DNA of 64,000 nt from Archangium gephyra (GTDB lineage Bacteria; Myxococcota; Myxococcia; Myxococcales; Myxococcaceae), in NCBI RefSeq assembly GCF_001027285.1, contig NZ_CP011509.1, positions 3,914,501 to 3,978,500 on the forward strand, written 5' to 3'. Both the position numbers and the translations under genes were made by a program. Below are positions 47,598 through 56,564 of the stretch, piece by piece (within the stretch, counting starts at the first letter, position 1; each line of letters starts with the position of its first letter). The notes beneath the pieces are model-generated. The model worked only from the letters and a program-made list of their open reading frames with translations. It ran no database searches and was not told where the DNA came from.

Positions 47598-49206
47598 GGG
47601 ACACCTCTTGGAGGCAGGGGTTGGGTGGTGGAGAGCAGGAGGGCGGAGGCGACTCGGGCAGCTCCACCCGGAAGGTGGTGCCAGCGCCCTCGGTGGTGAC
47701 GAAGTCCAGCGTGCCGCCCATCCGCTCCGCCAGCGCCCGAGCGATGGAGAGCCCCAGCCCGGTGCCTCCCTTGCGCCGGCTGTCGGAGCCGTCCGCCTGG
47801 GCGAACTTCTCGAAGATCCGGCCCCGGAAGGCCTCGGGGATGCCCGGCCCTCGGTCCTCCACGCTCACGCGCAACAGGGGGCCCACCCGCTCCAGCCGCA
47901 GCGTCACGCGCTCCCCGCGCGGAGAGAACTTGAGCGCGTTGGACAGCAGGTTGGCCAGCACCTGGAGGAAGCGGTCCCCATCGGCCATGACCCAGGCCCC
48001 GGGAGCCTCCACCGCCAGCTCCACGCTGGCGCCGCACTCCTTGGCGTAACCCTGGTGCGCCTCGACGGCCTGGGCGAGCAGCGCGCCCAGCTCCAGCGGC
48101 TCCAGGTGGAAGTCCAGCTTGCCGGATTCCATCTTCTCGAGGTCGAGGATGTCGTTGATGAGGCGGATGAGGCGCTCGGTGTTGGTGCGGGCGATGCGCA
48201 CCATGTCCTGGGCCTGGGAGGGGAGCTCGCCAATGATGCCGCCCTCCAGCAGGCCGAGGGAGCCGCGGATGGAGGTGAGGGGCGTGCGCAGTTCGTGGCT
48301 GACGGTGGAGACGAACTCGCTCTTCATCCGCTCCACCTCGCGGCGCTCGGCTTCCAGGCGCTTCTGCTCGGTGACGTCGCGCGCCACGCCGTAGAAGATG
48401 CCCTCCGCCGGATTGACGGTCGCGTTCCACTGGAGCCAGTGCCAGGTGCCGTCCTGGCCACGGCAGCGGTGCTCGAAGCAGGGGAGCAGCTCGCCCCGGG
48501 CACCCCGTGCCAGCCACTCGGTGGTGGAGGCCTTGTCCTCCTCGTGCACCAGCTCCAGCAGGGGCGTGGCGCGCAGCGTCTGCTCGGAGTAGCCGAGCGT
48601 CTGCATCCAGGCCCGGCTCAGCTGCCGGAAGGTGCCCTCCAGCCCGGCGATGCAGAGCATGTCCACGGACAGCGCGAAGAAGCGCTCCTGCTGCGCCAGC
48701 GCGGTGCGCGCCTCCTGGACGGTGAGGGCGTTGAGCTCCAGCTCCACCCACGAGGCCAGGTCTTCCAGTTGCTGGCGCTCCTCGGCGCTGAAGTCGCGTG
48801 CCCGGCGGTCGATGAGGCACAGCGTCCCCACGGGACTGCCGTCCGGGGCGTGGAGGGGGTGGCCCGCGTAGAAGCGCACGTGGGGCTCGCCGGTGACGAG
48901 CGGGTTGTCGGCGAAGCGCTGGTCCTCCAACGCGTCCCGCACCACGAAGGTGTCCGGAGTGAGGATGGCGTGGCCGCAGAAGGAGATGCTGCGCGCCGTG
49001 GAGGACGCGTCCAGGCCGACCCGCGCCTTGAACCACTGCCGCGAGCCGTCCACCAGGGACACGAGGGTGATGGGGACGCGGAACGTCCGCGCGGCCATCC
49101 GGACGATGCGGTCGAAGCGCTCCTCGGCCGGGGTGTCCAGCAGGCCCAGGCGCCGCAGGGCCTGGAGCCGCCTCGGCTCATCGGGCGGAAGGGAGGGTGG
49201 AATCAT
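47584..49206 (-). CDS. GAF-PAS histidine kinase
   Basis: A 540-residue soluble kinase. It has a GAF domain (~20-165: RFDRIVRMAARTFRVPITLVSLVDGSRQWFKARVG...), PAS (~175-300: FFALSVDMLCIAGLEGTFRQLSRAWMQTLGYSE), HisKA (TVSHELRTPLTSIRG) and HATPase (NLLSNALKFSP, DRGPGIPE, GGTGLGLSIA). It is the first gene of the operon kinase-receiver-hybrid kinase-diguanylate cyclase, so signals probably converge on c-di-GMP. ATG 49206. Confidence 0.93.
   Translation of the reverse strand: MIPPSLPPDEPRRLQALRRLGLLDTPAEERFDRIVRMAARTFRVPITLVSLVDGSRQWFKARVGLDASSTARSISFCGHAILTPDTFVVRDALEDQRFADNPLVTGEPHVRFYAGHPLHAPDGSPVGTLCLIDRRARDFSAEERQQLEDLASWVELELNALTVQEARTALAQQERFFALSVDMLCIAGLEGTFRQLSRAWMQTLGYSEQTLRATPLLELVHEEDKASTTEWLARGARGELLPCFEHRCRGQDGTWHWLQWNATVNPAEGIFYGVARDVTEQKRLEAERREVERMKSEFVSTVSHELRTPLTSIRGSLGLLEGGIIGELPSQAQDMVRIARTNTERLIRLINDILDLEKMESGKLDFHLEPLELGALLAQAVEAHQGYAKECGASVELAVEAPGAWVMADGDRFLQVLANLLSNALKFSPRGERVTLRLERVGPLLRVSVEDRGPGIPEAFRGRIFEKFAQADGSDSRRKGGTGLGLSIARALAERMGGTLDFVTTEGAGTTFRVELPESPPPSCSPPPNPCLQEVSHDDS
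48115..48351 (-). repeat. Copy 2 of the duplicated DHp-domain DNA segment
   Basis: Counterpart of 45963-46199 at an offset of 2152 bp, encoding the same helical hairpin SHELRTPLTSIRGSLGLLEG...ARTNTERLIRLINDIL in the GAF-PAS kinase. Same orientation, so recombination between copies would delete the receiver gene and fuse the kinases. Confidence 0.85.
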
Positions 49207-49351
49207 GGGGGCTCGGAGGCGCGAACAGCCGCCCGGGCCCAGTGTATCCGGGGCTCACGGAGAGTGGGGGCTCCTGGGAGGGTCCTCCGTCACCCCGCCC
49301 GCTCCCCGTGCCTCCGGGCGGGTGAGGGCCCGGACGGGCTGGGGCAGCGCG

Positions 49352-49810
49352 TCAGAAACGCGACAGCGCCAGGAACGTCTTCATCTTCTCGTTCGTCTCG
49401 CGCAGACGCACCGACAGTGTGCGGACGAAGCTCCACAGCAGCACGTAGGCCAGGTCCTTGTCGGTGAACATCAGGTGGTCCAACTGCTCGCGCTCGATGA
49501 CCCACAGGGTGCACGAGGTGTGGGCGTAGGCGTCGGCCGAGCGGGGGATGTCCTCGATGACGGACATCTCCCCGAAATACTGGCCCTTTTCCAGGATGGC
49601 GAGCGCCTCCTCGCCCATGCCGGGCACCTGCTGGGAGATGCGGACCTTGCCCTCCAGGATGATGAACATGTCCCGGCCGGCCTCTCCCTCGCGGAACAGG
49701 CAGGCGCCCGCCTCATAGCCCCGAGGACGGGCAATCGCGGCCACCCGGAGCAGCTGACTTTGGGTAAGGCCCTCGAAGAGCGCAACCTTCTGGAGGATCG
49801 AGGCATCCAT
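49352..49810 (-). CDS. Cyclic-nucleotide-binding (CAP_ED) domain protein
   Basis: A 152-residue protein, almost entirely one cNMP-binding domain: LFEGLTQSQLLRVAAIARPRGYEAGACLFREGEAGRDMFIILEGKVRI and the phosphate-binding cassette FGEMSVIEDIPRSADAYA. There is no DNA-binding HTH or kinase domain; the C-terminus is a helix (LLWSFVRTLSVRLRETNEKMKTFLALSRF). It likely binds a cyclic nucleotide and acts through protein contacts. ATG 49810 gives MDASILQKVALFEGL; seven more codons upstream are possible. It is divergent from trxB. Confidence 0.88.
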   Translation of the reverse strand: MDASILQKVALFEGLTQSQLLRVAAIARPRGYEAGACLFREGEAGRDMFIILEGKVRISQQVPGMGEEALAILEKGQYFGEMSVIEDIPRSADAYAHTSCTLWVIEREQLDHLMFTDKDLAYVLLWSFVRTLSVRLRETNEKMKTFLALSRF

Positions 49811-49893
49811 TGTGGCGCTGCTTCGTACCACGACCCGTGGGGCCTCTGGTACGGTGGCGCCCCAATTTCACGGAAACACAGGAGCGACGACCC

Positions 49894-50853
49894 GTGGCGG
49901 AGAAGATCAACAAGGTGACCATCATCGGCTCGGGGCCGGCGGGCTACACCGCGGCCATCTACGCCGCGCGCGCCAACCTGCAGCCCGTCATGTTCTCGGG
50001 TGGCCCCACCGTGGAGGACCCCCAGCGCGTGCCCGGCGGCCAGCTCATGGTCACCACGGACGTGGAGAACTACCCCGGCTTCCCCGAGGGGATTACGGGC
50101 CCGGAGATGATGGAGCGCTTCCAGAAGCAGGCCGAGCGCTTCGGCACCGTCATCCACATGGAGAACGTGGTGAAGCTGGACCTCTCCAAGCGCCCCTTCT
50201 TCATCCAGGGCGAGAGCGAGAGCTGCTACTCGGAGACGATCATCATCGCCACGGGCGCGACGGCGAAGTGGCTGAATGTGAAGGGCGAGGACACCTACAA
50301 GAACCGGGGTGTGTCCGCCTGCGCCACGTGTGACGGTGCCTTCTTCAAGAACCAGGACGTGCTGGTGGTGGGCGGCGGCGACACGGCCATGGAGGAGGCC
50401 ACCTACCTGGCGAAGATCGTCAAGAGCGTCACCGTGGTGCACCGGCGTGACAGCTTGCGCGCCTCGAAGGTGATGCAGGACCGGGCGCTGAACAACCCGA
50501 AGATCTCCTTCCTGTGGGACAGCGCCGTCGACGAGGTGGTGGGCGACAACAAGGGGATGACGGGCGCGGTGGTGCGCAACCTGAAGACGAACGACACGAA
50601 GCTGGTGGCGGCCACGGGCCTGTTCGTGGCCATCGGCCACACGCCCAACACGGGCCTCTTCCAGGGCGTGCTCGAGACGCACCAGGGCGGCTACCTGAAG
50701 ACGGTGGCGGGCAGCACCCGGACCAACATCCCCGGCGTGTTCGCTTGTGGCGACGTGCAGGACAGCTACTACCGGCAGGCCATTACGGCCGCGGGCACGG
50801 GTTGCATGGCCGCCATCGACGCCGAGCGCTGGCTCATCGAGCACGGCGAGTAG
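49894..50853 (+). CDS. trxB: Thioredoxin reductase
   Basis: A 319-residue low-molecular-weight TrxR. FAD motif IIGSGPAGYTAAIYAARA, redox-active CATC (ACATCDGAFF), NADPH motif VVGGGDTAMEEA and the C-terminal FAD segment GVFACGDVQDSYYRQAITAAG. It reduces thioredoxin with NADPH. The start is GTG 49894, preceded by AGGAG at 49880-49884. It is followed after 31 bp by a Cys/Met-metabolism PLP enzyme gene and then moaC, a likely sulfur-related operon. Confidence 0.96.
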   Translation: MAEKINKVTIIGSGPAGYTAAIYAARANLQPVMFSGGPTVEDPQRVPGGQLMVTTDVENYPGFPEGITGPEMMERFQKQAERFGTVIHMENVVKLDLSKRPFFIQGESESCYSETIIIATGATAKWLNVKGEDTYKNRGVSACATCDGAFFKNQDVLVVGGGDTAMEEATYLAKIVKSVTVVHRRDSLRASKVMQDRALNNPKISFLWDSAVDEVVGDNKGMTGAVVRNLKTNDTKLVAATGLFVAIGHTPNTGLFQGVLETHQGGYLKTVAGSTRTNIPGVFACGDVQDSYYRQAITAAGTGCMAAIDAERWLIEHGE

Positions 50854-50884
50854 GCCCTCGCGGCACGGCTCTCGGGAGACATTC

Positions 50885-52072
50885 ATGAGCACGAAGCGGA
50901 AGACGGTGGCGGTGCACGCGGGCTCGCAGCTGACGGGCAGCAAGTCCCAGCCCGTGGTGCCCCCCATCCACGTGTCGGCGGTGAGCTTCTTCGACAGCAG
51001 CGACGAGCTGGACGAGGCCCTGGACGGCAAGGACTACGTCTACTCGCGCATCGCCGCGCCCAACGCGGCGCTGCTGGAGGAGGCGGTGGCGGCGCTGGAG
51101 GGCGCGGAGGCCTGCGTGGCCTACGCGAGCGGCATGGCCGCCCTCAAGGCCGTCTTCGAGGCGCAGAACCTGAAGGCCGGCGACGTGGTGGTGATGTCGT
51201 CGGACGGCTACGGCGTCACCCGGTCGCTCTACAAGAACCTGGCGGCGCGGGCCGGGGTGCGCATCGAGGCACTCATGCTCACCGACGCGGCGGCGCCCGA
51301 GCGCATCGTCGCGCTGCGTCCCAAGCTGGTGCTGGCCGAGAGCGTCACCAACCCGCTGCTGCGCGTGCCGGACATCCGGGCGCTGGCGCGGGCGAGCCGG
51401 GAGGTGGGAGCGGCGCTGGCGGTGGATGCCACGTTCCCGTCTCCGTACGGCCAGCGCTCGTGCGAGCTGGGGGCGGACTACGCCATCCAGTCCACGACGA
51501 AGTGGCTCAACGGGCACAGCGACGCGCTGGGCGGCTCGGTGAGTGGCACGAAGGAGAAGCTGGCGCCGCTGCGGGCCGCGCGCCTGCTGGGCGGTGAGGT
51601 GCTGGGGCCCTTCGAGGCATGGCTCACCCTGCGCGGGGTGCGCACGCTGCCCATCCGCATGAAGGCCCACTGCGAGCACGCGGCCCACGTGGCGAAGCGG
51701 CTCTCCGAGTCCTCGCTCATCGAGCGCGTCCACTACCCGGGCCTGCCCAACCACCCGGACCACGCGGTGGCGAAGCAGGTGCTGGAGGGCGGTTTCGGCG
51801 GCATGGTGGCCTTCGACATCAAGGGCGCGGGCCGGCCGGACTGCTTCCGCTTCCTGGAGGCGGTGAAGCTGGCGCGGGCGGCGCCGTCGCTCGGGGACGT
51901 GTGCACGCTGGTGATGCACGCGGCCAGCGCGAGCGCGCGGCGGATGACGCCCGAGGAGCGGCAGGCGGCCGGCATCGGCGAGAGCCTCATCCGCGTCTCG
52001 GTGGGCCTGGAAGACCCGGATGACATCGCGGACGATCTGCTCGCCGCGGTGTCGGAGGCGATGAAGCGGTGA
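50885..52072 (+). CDS. Cys/Met metabolism PLP-dependent enzyme (trans-sulfuration family)
   Basis: A 395-residue fold-type I enzyme. It shows the family start VHAGSQL...QPVVPPIHVSAVSFF, cofactor-site AYASGMAALKAV, and the PLP lysine in IQSTTKWLNGHSDALGGSV. It could be cystathionine gamma-synthase, beta- or gamma-lyase or methionine gamma-lyase; these cannot be told apart by eye. ATG 50885. Its stop overlaps the GTG start of moaC (GTGA), so the genes are translationally coupled, and trxB lies upstream. Confidence 0.9.
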   Translation: MSTKRKTVAVHAGSQLTGSKSQPVVPPIHVSAVSFFDSSDELDEALDGKDYVYSRIAAPNAALLEEAVAALEGAEACVAYASGMAALKAVFEAQNLKAGDVVVMSSDGYGVTRSLYKNLAARAGVRIEALMLTDAAAPERIVALRPKLVLAESVTNPLLRVPDIRALARASREVGAALAVDATFPSPYGQRSCELGADYAIQSTTKWLNGHSDALGGSVSGTKEKLAPLRAARLLGGEVLGPFEAWLTLRGVRTLPIRMKAHCEHAAHVAKRLSESSLIERVHYPGLPNHPDHAVAKQVLEGGFGGMVAFDIKGAGRPDCFRFLEAVKLARAAPSLGDVCTLVMHAASASARRMTPEERQAAGIGESLIRVSVGLEDPDDIADDLLAAVSEAMKR

Positions 52073-52566
52073 AGATGGTGGACGTGGGAGGGAAGGAGAA
52101 GACCGAGCGCGTGGCCGTGGCCACCGCCCGGCTGCGCATGCTCCCCGCGACGCTCGAGCGGATCCTCCAGGGGAAGGTGGAGAAGGGAGACGTCCTGGCC
52201 GCTGCCCGCCTGGCGGGGGTGATGGCGGCCAAGCGGACCCCGGACATCGTTCCCCTGTGCCACCCCATCGCCCTCTCCGGGGTGGAGGTGCAACTGGAGC
52301 CCCAGAAGGACGCGCTGGAGATCCGCGTGACGGTGCGCACGGTGGACCGCACGGGCGTGGAGATGGAGGCGCTCACCGCGGCGTGTGCCTCGGCCCTCAC
52401 GGTCTACGACATGTGCAAGAGCGTGGATCGGGGCATGGTGATGGAGCAGGTGCAGCTGGACCACAAGTCCGGCGGCCGCTCCGGCACGTGGGATCGCGAG
52501 GCGGCTCCCGCGAAAAAGTCCGCGACGAAATCGCGCCGCAAGGCCGCCCGCTCATCGGGCCGGTAG
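52069..52566 (+). CDS. moaC: Cyclic pyranopterin monophosphate synthase MoaC with basic tail
   Basis: A 165-residue protein. MVDVGGKEKTERVAVA, PLCHPIALSGVEV and VYDMCKSVDRGMVM are the MoaC signatures, including the active-site Lys and Asp of the last motif. MoaC converts the MoaA product to cPMP in molybdenum cofactor synthesis. The N-terminus lacks the usual extra residues before MVDV. The last ~20 residues form an unusually Lys/Arg/Ser-rich tail (KKSATKSRRKAARSSGR) that the enzyme does not need. Start GTG 52069 (ATG 52075 possible). No other moa genes are in view. Confidence 0.94.
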   Translation: MKMVDVGGKEKTERVAVATARLRMLPATLERILQGKVEKGDVLAAARLAGVMAAKRTPDIVPLCHPIALSGVEVQLEPQKDALEIRVTVRTVDRTGVEMEALTAACASALTVYDMCKSVDRGMVMEQVQLDHKSGGRSGTWDREAAPAKKSATKSRRKAARSSGR

Positions 52567-52584
52567 TCCTCTTCGGAGGGGAAC

Positions 52585-52613
52585 CCCGGGGTCCACGCGG
52601 AAAGGACCCCGGG
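52585..52613 (+). promoter_or_regulatory. Perfect GC-rich hairpin between moaC and the kynureninase-like gene
   Basis: CCCGGGGTCC (52585-52594) and GGACCCCGGG (52604-52613) form a perfect 10-bp stem with a 9-nt loop, 24 bp upstream of the next start codon. No T run follows, so it may attenuate, protect the transcript end, or serve as an operator dyad. Confidence 0.5.
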
Positions 52614-52636
52614 CGTGGGAGGTGTTGGTCTGTGGC

Positions 52637-53839
52637 ATGCCTCCCGCCCAGACCGATTCGTTGCTGAAGTGGCGCTCGGAGTTCCCCATCCTCGAGCGCA
52701 AGACCGGCTACCTCATCAACAACTCGTTGGGCGCGATGCCTCGCAAGGCGCGCCAGTACCTCAACGACTACGCGGACCTCTGGGACACCGAGGGCGTGGT
52801 GGCGTGGCACTCGTGGCTGCCCATGGTGGCGCAGACGGCGGATCTGCTCGGCTCCCTCATCAACGCGCCGCCGGGCACCATGACGATGCACCAGAACGTG
52901 AGCACGCTCATCTCCGTGCTCATCTCGGGGCTGTCCTTCTCGGGCCGGCGCAACAAGGTGGTGCTCACCGAGCTGAACTTCCCCTCGGTCGTCTACAACT
53001 GGATGGCCCAGCGCAGGAACGGCGCCCGCATCGAGGCGGTGAAGAGCCGCGACGGTGGGCTGAATGTCGAGACGGAGGACCTGCTCGCCGCCATCGATGA
53101 CGAGACGCTGGTGGTGTCGCTGGACCTGGTGCTCTTCCGCTCCTCGGGGCTGGTGGACGTGAAGCCGGTCATCGAGAAGGCGCACAAGCACGGCGCGCTG
53201 GTCGTCCTCGACTGCTACCAGGCCACGGGCGCGGTGCCCATCGACGTGCGGGCGCTCGGCGTGGACTTCCTGGTGGGCGGGAGCGTGAAGTGGCTGTGCG
53301 GTGGCCCGGGGGCGGCGTACCTCTACGCGCGCCAGGACATCATCCCGGACTTCAAGCCGAGGATGACGGGGTGGTTCTCGGACGCGCACCCCTTCGATTT
53401 CCGCTTCGGCGACGTGGAGTACGCGGCGGACGCGCACCGCTTCATGGGCGGCTCACCGTCGGTGCCCGCGCTGCACGCGGCGCGCGCGGGCTATGAGATC
53501 ATCCGCGAGGTGGGCGTGGCGGCCATCCGTGAGAAGTCGCTGCGGCAGACGTCGCTGTTGATGGCGCTGGCGGACGAGCAGGGGCTGAAGGTGAACACGC
53601 CGCGCGCGCCGCACCGGCGGGGCAACACGGTGTGCCTGGACTTCGAGGGCAGCGAGGACGCGTGCCAACGCCTCATCGCGCAGGGCTTCGTGGTGGACTG
53701 GCGGCCCAACGGGGGCATCCGCATCTCGCCGCACTTCTACAACTCGGACAGCGAGTGCCGCTCCATCATGGACTCCATCCGCGAACTGCGGCGCTCCGGC
53801 ACGCTCCAGAAGGTGCCCACGGGTCCGCGGGCCCACTGA
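52637..53839 (+). CDS. Kynureninase-like class V PLP enzyme
   Basis: A 400-residue fold-type I PLP enzyme. It shows INNSLGAMPR, the dimer/substrate region ELNFPSVVYNW, SSGLVDVKPVIEKAHKHGALVVLDCYQATGAVPIDV and the PLP lysine in GGSVKWLCGGPGAAYLY. The GGxxKWLCGGPG wording is typical of kynureninase (kynurenine to anthranilate) rather than SufS. No other tryptophan-degradation genes are visible, so a different substrate or cysteine-desulfurase-like activity remains possible. ATG 52637. A GC-rich hairpin separates it from moaC. Confidence 0.8.
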   Translation: MPPAQTDSLLKWRSEFPILERKTGYLINNSLGAMPRKARQYLNDYADLWDTEGVVAWHSWLPMVAQTADLLGSLINAPPGTMTMHQNVSTLISVLISGLSFSGRRNKVVLTELNFPSVVYNWMAQRRNGARIEAVKSRDGGLNVETEDLLAAIDDETLVVSLDLVLFRSSGLVDVKPVIEKAHKHGALVVLDCYQATGAVPIDVRALGVDFLVGGSVKWLCGGPGAAYLYARQDIIPDFKPRMTGWFSDAHPFDFRFGDVEYAADAHRFMGGSPSVPALHAARAGYEIIREVGVAAIREKSLRQTSLLMALADEQGLKVNTPRAPHRRGNTVCLDFEGSEDACQRLIAQGFVVDWRPNGGIRISPHFYNSDSECRSIMDSIRELRRSGTLQKVPTGPRAH

Positions 53840-53905
53840 GGCACGGGCCGGCCCGCGTGGGCCACCCGGGCGCTCAGGCGGAGGCCTGGCAATGTGTCCG
53901 CTTCG

Positions 53906-56410
53906 TCAGGCGCGGGCCGCCCGCGGCGGCTCCGGTACGAAGGGTAGGGTGATAACAAAGGCGCTTCCCCGTCCTGGTTCCGACGCCACGGAGATGCTGG
54001 CCCCCAGCCTCTCCACCAACTGCTTGACGATGGCCAGCCCGAGGCCGAGTCCCGGTGTGCTCTTGTGGCGCTCCTGCTCGAGCTGCTGGAAGGGCTCGAA
54101 GATGCGCTCCTGGTCCTCCGGGGCAATCCCTCGTCCCGTGTCCCTGACGGCGAGCTGGCAGGCACCGGTGAGCACCTCGAGGGACAGCTCGACCGAGCCC
54201 TGGTCGGTGTTCTTCACGGCGTTGCTCAGGAGGTTGAGGAGGACGAGCTGCAGCAGGCGCGCATCCGTTCGCGCCCGCACCGGCTGGGCGGGCAGGCGGA
54301 GCTCCAGGGCGAGGAGCTTGCGCTGGGCCTCTGGCCGGAACTCCTCGGTGACCTCCCGCGCGAGGACGGCCAGGTCGACCTCGGACTCGGTGAGCGCCTG
54401 GTGCCCGGCCTCCAGACGGGTGTACTCGAGGATGGTCTCCATCAAGCGCTGAAGCCTGGAGGCGCCGCGCTTCAGCTTCTCCAGCAGGCCCTGCTGCCGT
54501 GGAGAGAGCGCGTCCCGCTCCCGCTCCAGCAGGTGCAGGTTGAGCAGGACCACGGACAGCGGCGTGCGCAGCTCGTGGGAGATGAGCCGGAGGAGTGTCC
54601 CCTTGAACTCGCTCGCGCGCTGGGCCTGCTCGCGGGCCTCCTGGGAGGCCTCGAAGGCGGCCTCCAGCTGCCGTTTGCGCAGGGCCAGCTCCCGGGCGAG
54701 GGCCTCCAGGTCGCCCGAGCGCACCTTCAACTCGTTCTGGAGCGCCTCCCGGGTGCGCTTGTGGGTGGCGAGGTTGCGCACGCGGGTGGTGAGCTCGGCC
54801 GCCTGGAAGGGCTTCACCACGTAGTCCTGGGCGCCGCCGCGCAGCAGCGCCACGCGCAGCGCATCGTCGGCTCGCGCGGACAGCAGCAGGACGGGCATGA
54901 GCTCCAACCCGGCCCGGGCGCGCACCTCGCGCAGCAGGACGTCCCCGCTCATGCGCGGCATCATGATGTCCGTGACCAGGACGTCGGGACGCAGGGCCTC
55001 CACCTTGCGCAGGCCCTCCTCGCCGTCCCGGGCCACCTCCACGTGGAACTCCTGTGCGAGTGTCCGGGCCACGAAGTCGCGCATGTCCGGCGTGTCCTCC
55101 ACCACCAGGACGCGGGGCGCGTCCACCGGGACTTGCGCAACGGGGGCAGATGCCGGGAGAGCCTGCTCGCGCAATGCCTCCACGGCCACGGAGGCCTCGG
55201 CCGCCAGCGCCTCGGCCCCCACCGAGGGCACGGCCCGCACGGCGGTGTCCCCGGGCGCCCGGAGCGGCAGCTCCACCACGAAACGGGCCCCGCCCCCCGG
55301 TGCTTCCTCCACGTGGAGGGTGCCCTCATGCAGGCGCACGAAGTCGCGGGCGATGGTGAGCCCCAGGCCCGTACCTCCGAAGCGGCGGGCGGGGCCCGTC
55401 TCCACCTGGCGGAAGCGCTCGAAGATGGCCTCCCTCATGTCCATGGGCACGCCGGGCCCGGTGTCCTCCACGACGAGCCTCGCGCGGCCCTCCCTCTCCT
55501 CCAGCGCACAGCGCACGCGGCCTCCGGCGGGGGTGAACTTGAACGCGTTGGACAGGAGGTTGAGCAGGACGCGCTCGAGCTTCTCCACGTCCGCCTGGGC
55601 TGGCAGCGCGCTGGGCGTTTCCACGCTGAAGGTGATTCCCCGCTCGCGCGCGAGCCCGTCGAAGTTGGCGGCTCCCAGGCACACGAGCGCGGCGAGCTCC
55701 GTCTCGGCGTACACCGGACGCATCGCCCCGGCTTCCAGCTTGGAGGCGTCCAGCAGCGTGTTGACGTGACGGAGCAGCAGGCGTGCGTTGCGCTCGACCA
55801 CTTCCAGCTCCCGCCGCAACCCGGCGGACATCCCCGCGTCGGCGAGCAGCCGCTCCATGGGTCCGAGGATGAGGGTGAGGGGCGTGCGCAGCTCGTGGGA
55901 GACGTTGGCGAAGAATTGCGTCTTGAGCTCGTCGGCCTCCCTCAACCGGCTGTAGAGCGTCTCGAGCTCCCGGTTCTTCGTCTCCAGCTCCACCCGCCGC
56001 TCCTCCGACACCCGCGCCGCATCCGTGACGGCGATGATGGTGGGCCTGGCCTTGACGAGGTAGACGCCGGTGAGCACCGAGGCCAGCGCGGTGAGGGCCT
56101 TCACCCACCCGGCCAGCCAGTAGGCGGAGTTCCAGATGTTCCACACCTCCATGAAGTGCGTCATCCCACAGGCGCCAATGAAGACGCCGAAGGCGACCAC
56201 CATGGTGCTGAAGGGCAACCGGATGCGCCGCACCAGTACGTACAGGACGGCGGAGATGAGGACATAGGCCGTGCCAATCAACGTGTCGGAGACGGCATGC
56301 AGCCAGACCAGGCCGGGCTTCCACAGGTAGCAGTGCCCGTGCGGCATGTACCAGGAGCCGGCGAAGATGTCCGTCAGCAGCCCGTCGAGCCAGGAGCCGT
56401 CATCCACCAC
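53906..56410 (-). CDS. Ethylene-receptor-like hybrid histidine kinase (EBD-HisKA-HATPase-REC-HisKA-HATPase)
   Basis: An 834-residue membrane kinase. The N-terminal ~120 residues form three helices with MPHGHCYLWKPGLVWLHAVSD and CGMTHFMEVW, as in plant ETR1 and cyanobacterial Etr1. The residues needed for copper/ethylene binding in ETR1 (D25, Y32, I62, C65, H69) correspond to D42, Y49, I78, C81 and H85 with identical spacing. Then follow a first kinase core (NVSHELRTPLTLILGP; GGTGLGLTIA), a receiver (VVEDTPDMRD; VTDIMMPRMSG) and a complete second kinase core (LISHELRTPLSVVLL; GLGLGLAIVKQ). GTG start at 56410. There is no neighbouring regulator. Cu(I) and ethylene binding is predicted, not shown. 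Confidence 0.92.
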   Translation of the reverse strand: MVDDGSWLDGLLTDIFAGSWYMPHGHCYLWKPGLVWLHAVSDTLIGTAYVLISAVLYVLVRRIRLPFSTMVVAFGVFIGACGMTHFMEVWNIWNSAYWLAGWVKALTALASVLTGVYLVKARPTIIAVTDAARVSEERRVELETKNRELETLYSRLREADELKTQFFANVSHELRTPLTLILGPMERLLADAGMSAGLRRELEVVERNARLLLRHVNTLLDASKLEAGAMRPVYAETELAALVCLGAANFDGLARERGITFSVETPSALPAQADVEKLERVLLNLLSNAFKFTPAGGRVRCALEEREGRARLVVEDTGPGVPMDMREAIFERFRQVETGPARRFGGTGLGLTIARDFVRLHEGTLHVEEAPGGGARFVVELPLRAPGDTAVRAVPSVGAEALAAEASVAVEALREQALPASAPVAQVPVDAPRVLVVEDTPDMRDFVARTLAQEFHVEVARDGEEGLRKVEALRPDVLVTDIMMPRMSGDVLLREVRARAGLELMPVLLLSARADDALRVALLRGGAQDYVVKPFQAAELTTRVRNLATHKRTREALQNELKVRSGDLEALARELALRKRQLEAAFEASQEAREQAQRASEFKGTLLRLISHELRTPLSVVLLNLHLLERERDALSPRQQGLLEKLKRGASRLQRLMETILEYTRLEAGHQALTESEVDLAVLAREVTEEFRPEAQRKLLALELRLPAQPVRARTDARLLQLVLLNLLSNAVKNTDQGSVELSLEVLTGACQLAVRDTGRGIAPEDQERIFEPFQQLEQERHKSTPGLGLGLAIVKQLVERLGASISVASEPGRGSAFVITLPFVPEPPRAARA

Positions 56411-56564
56411 GGTCCCGGCGGGGGGGGCATGTCATGATTCATGGGGGGGCCACGCTCCTCACGTGTGCGCTCGTGGCGGGGACGGATACTGGCACCGTGC
56501 GCCCCATCATGGGCGTTTCTCCCGCTACACTGCGCGCCCTCGCCGCCTCTGGGAGGGGCCCTGC

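Noticed and set aside
44718-47699. A 993-codon plus-strand frame over the signalling operon
   Set aside because: No motifs and Arg/Gly/His-rich composition; antisense to well-defined PAS, kinase and receiver domains.
52069-52566. A molybdenum-cofactor gene cluster
   Set aside because: Only moaC is present; the flanking genes are PLP enzymes and trxB.
54065-56437. Long plus-strand frame across the ethylene-receptor-like kinase
   Set aside because: It is low-complexity shadow sequence; the minus strand has all kinase motifs.
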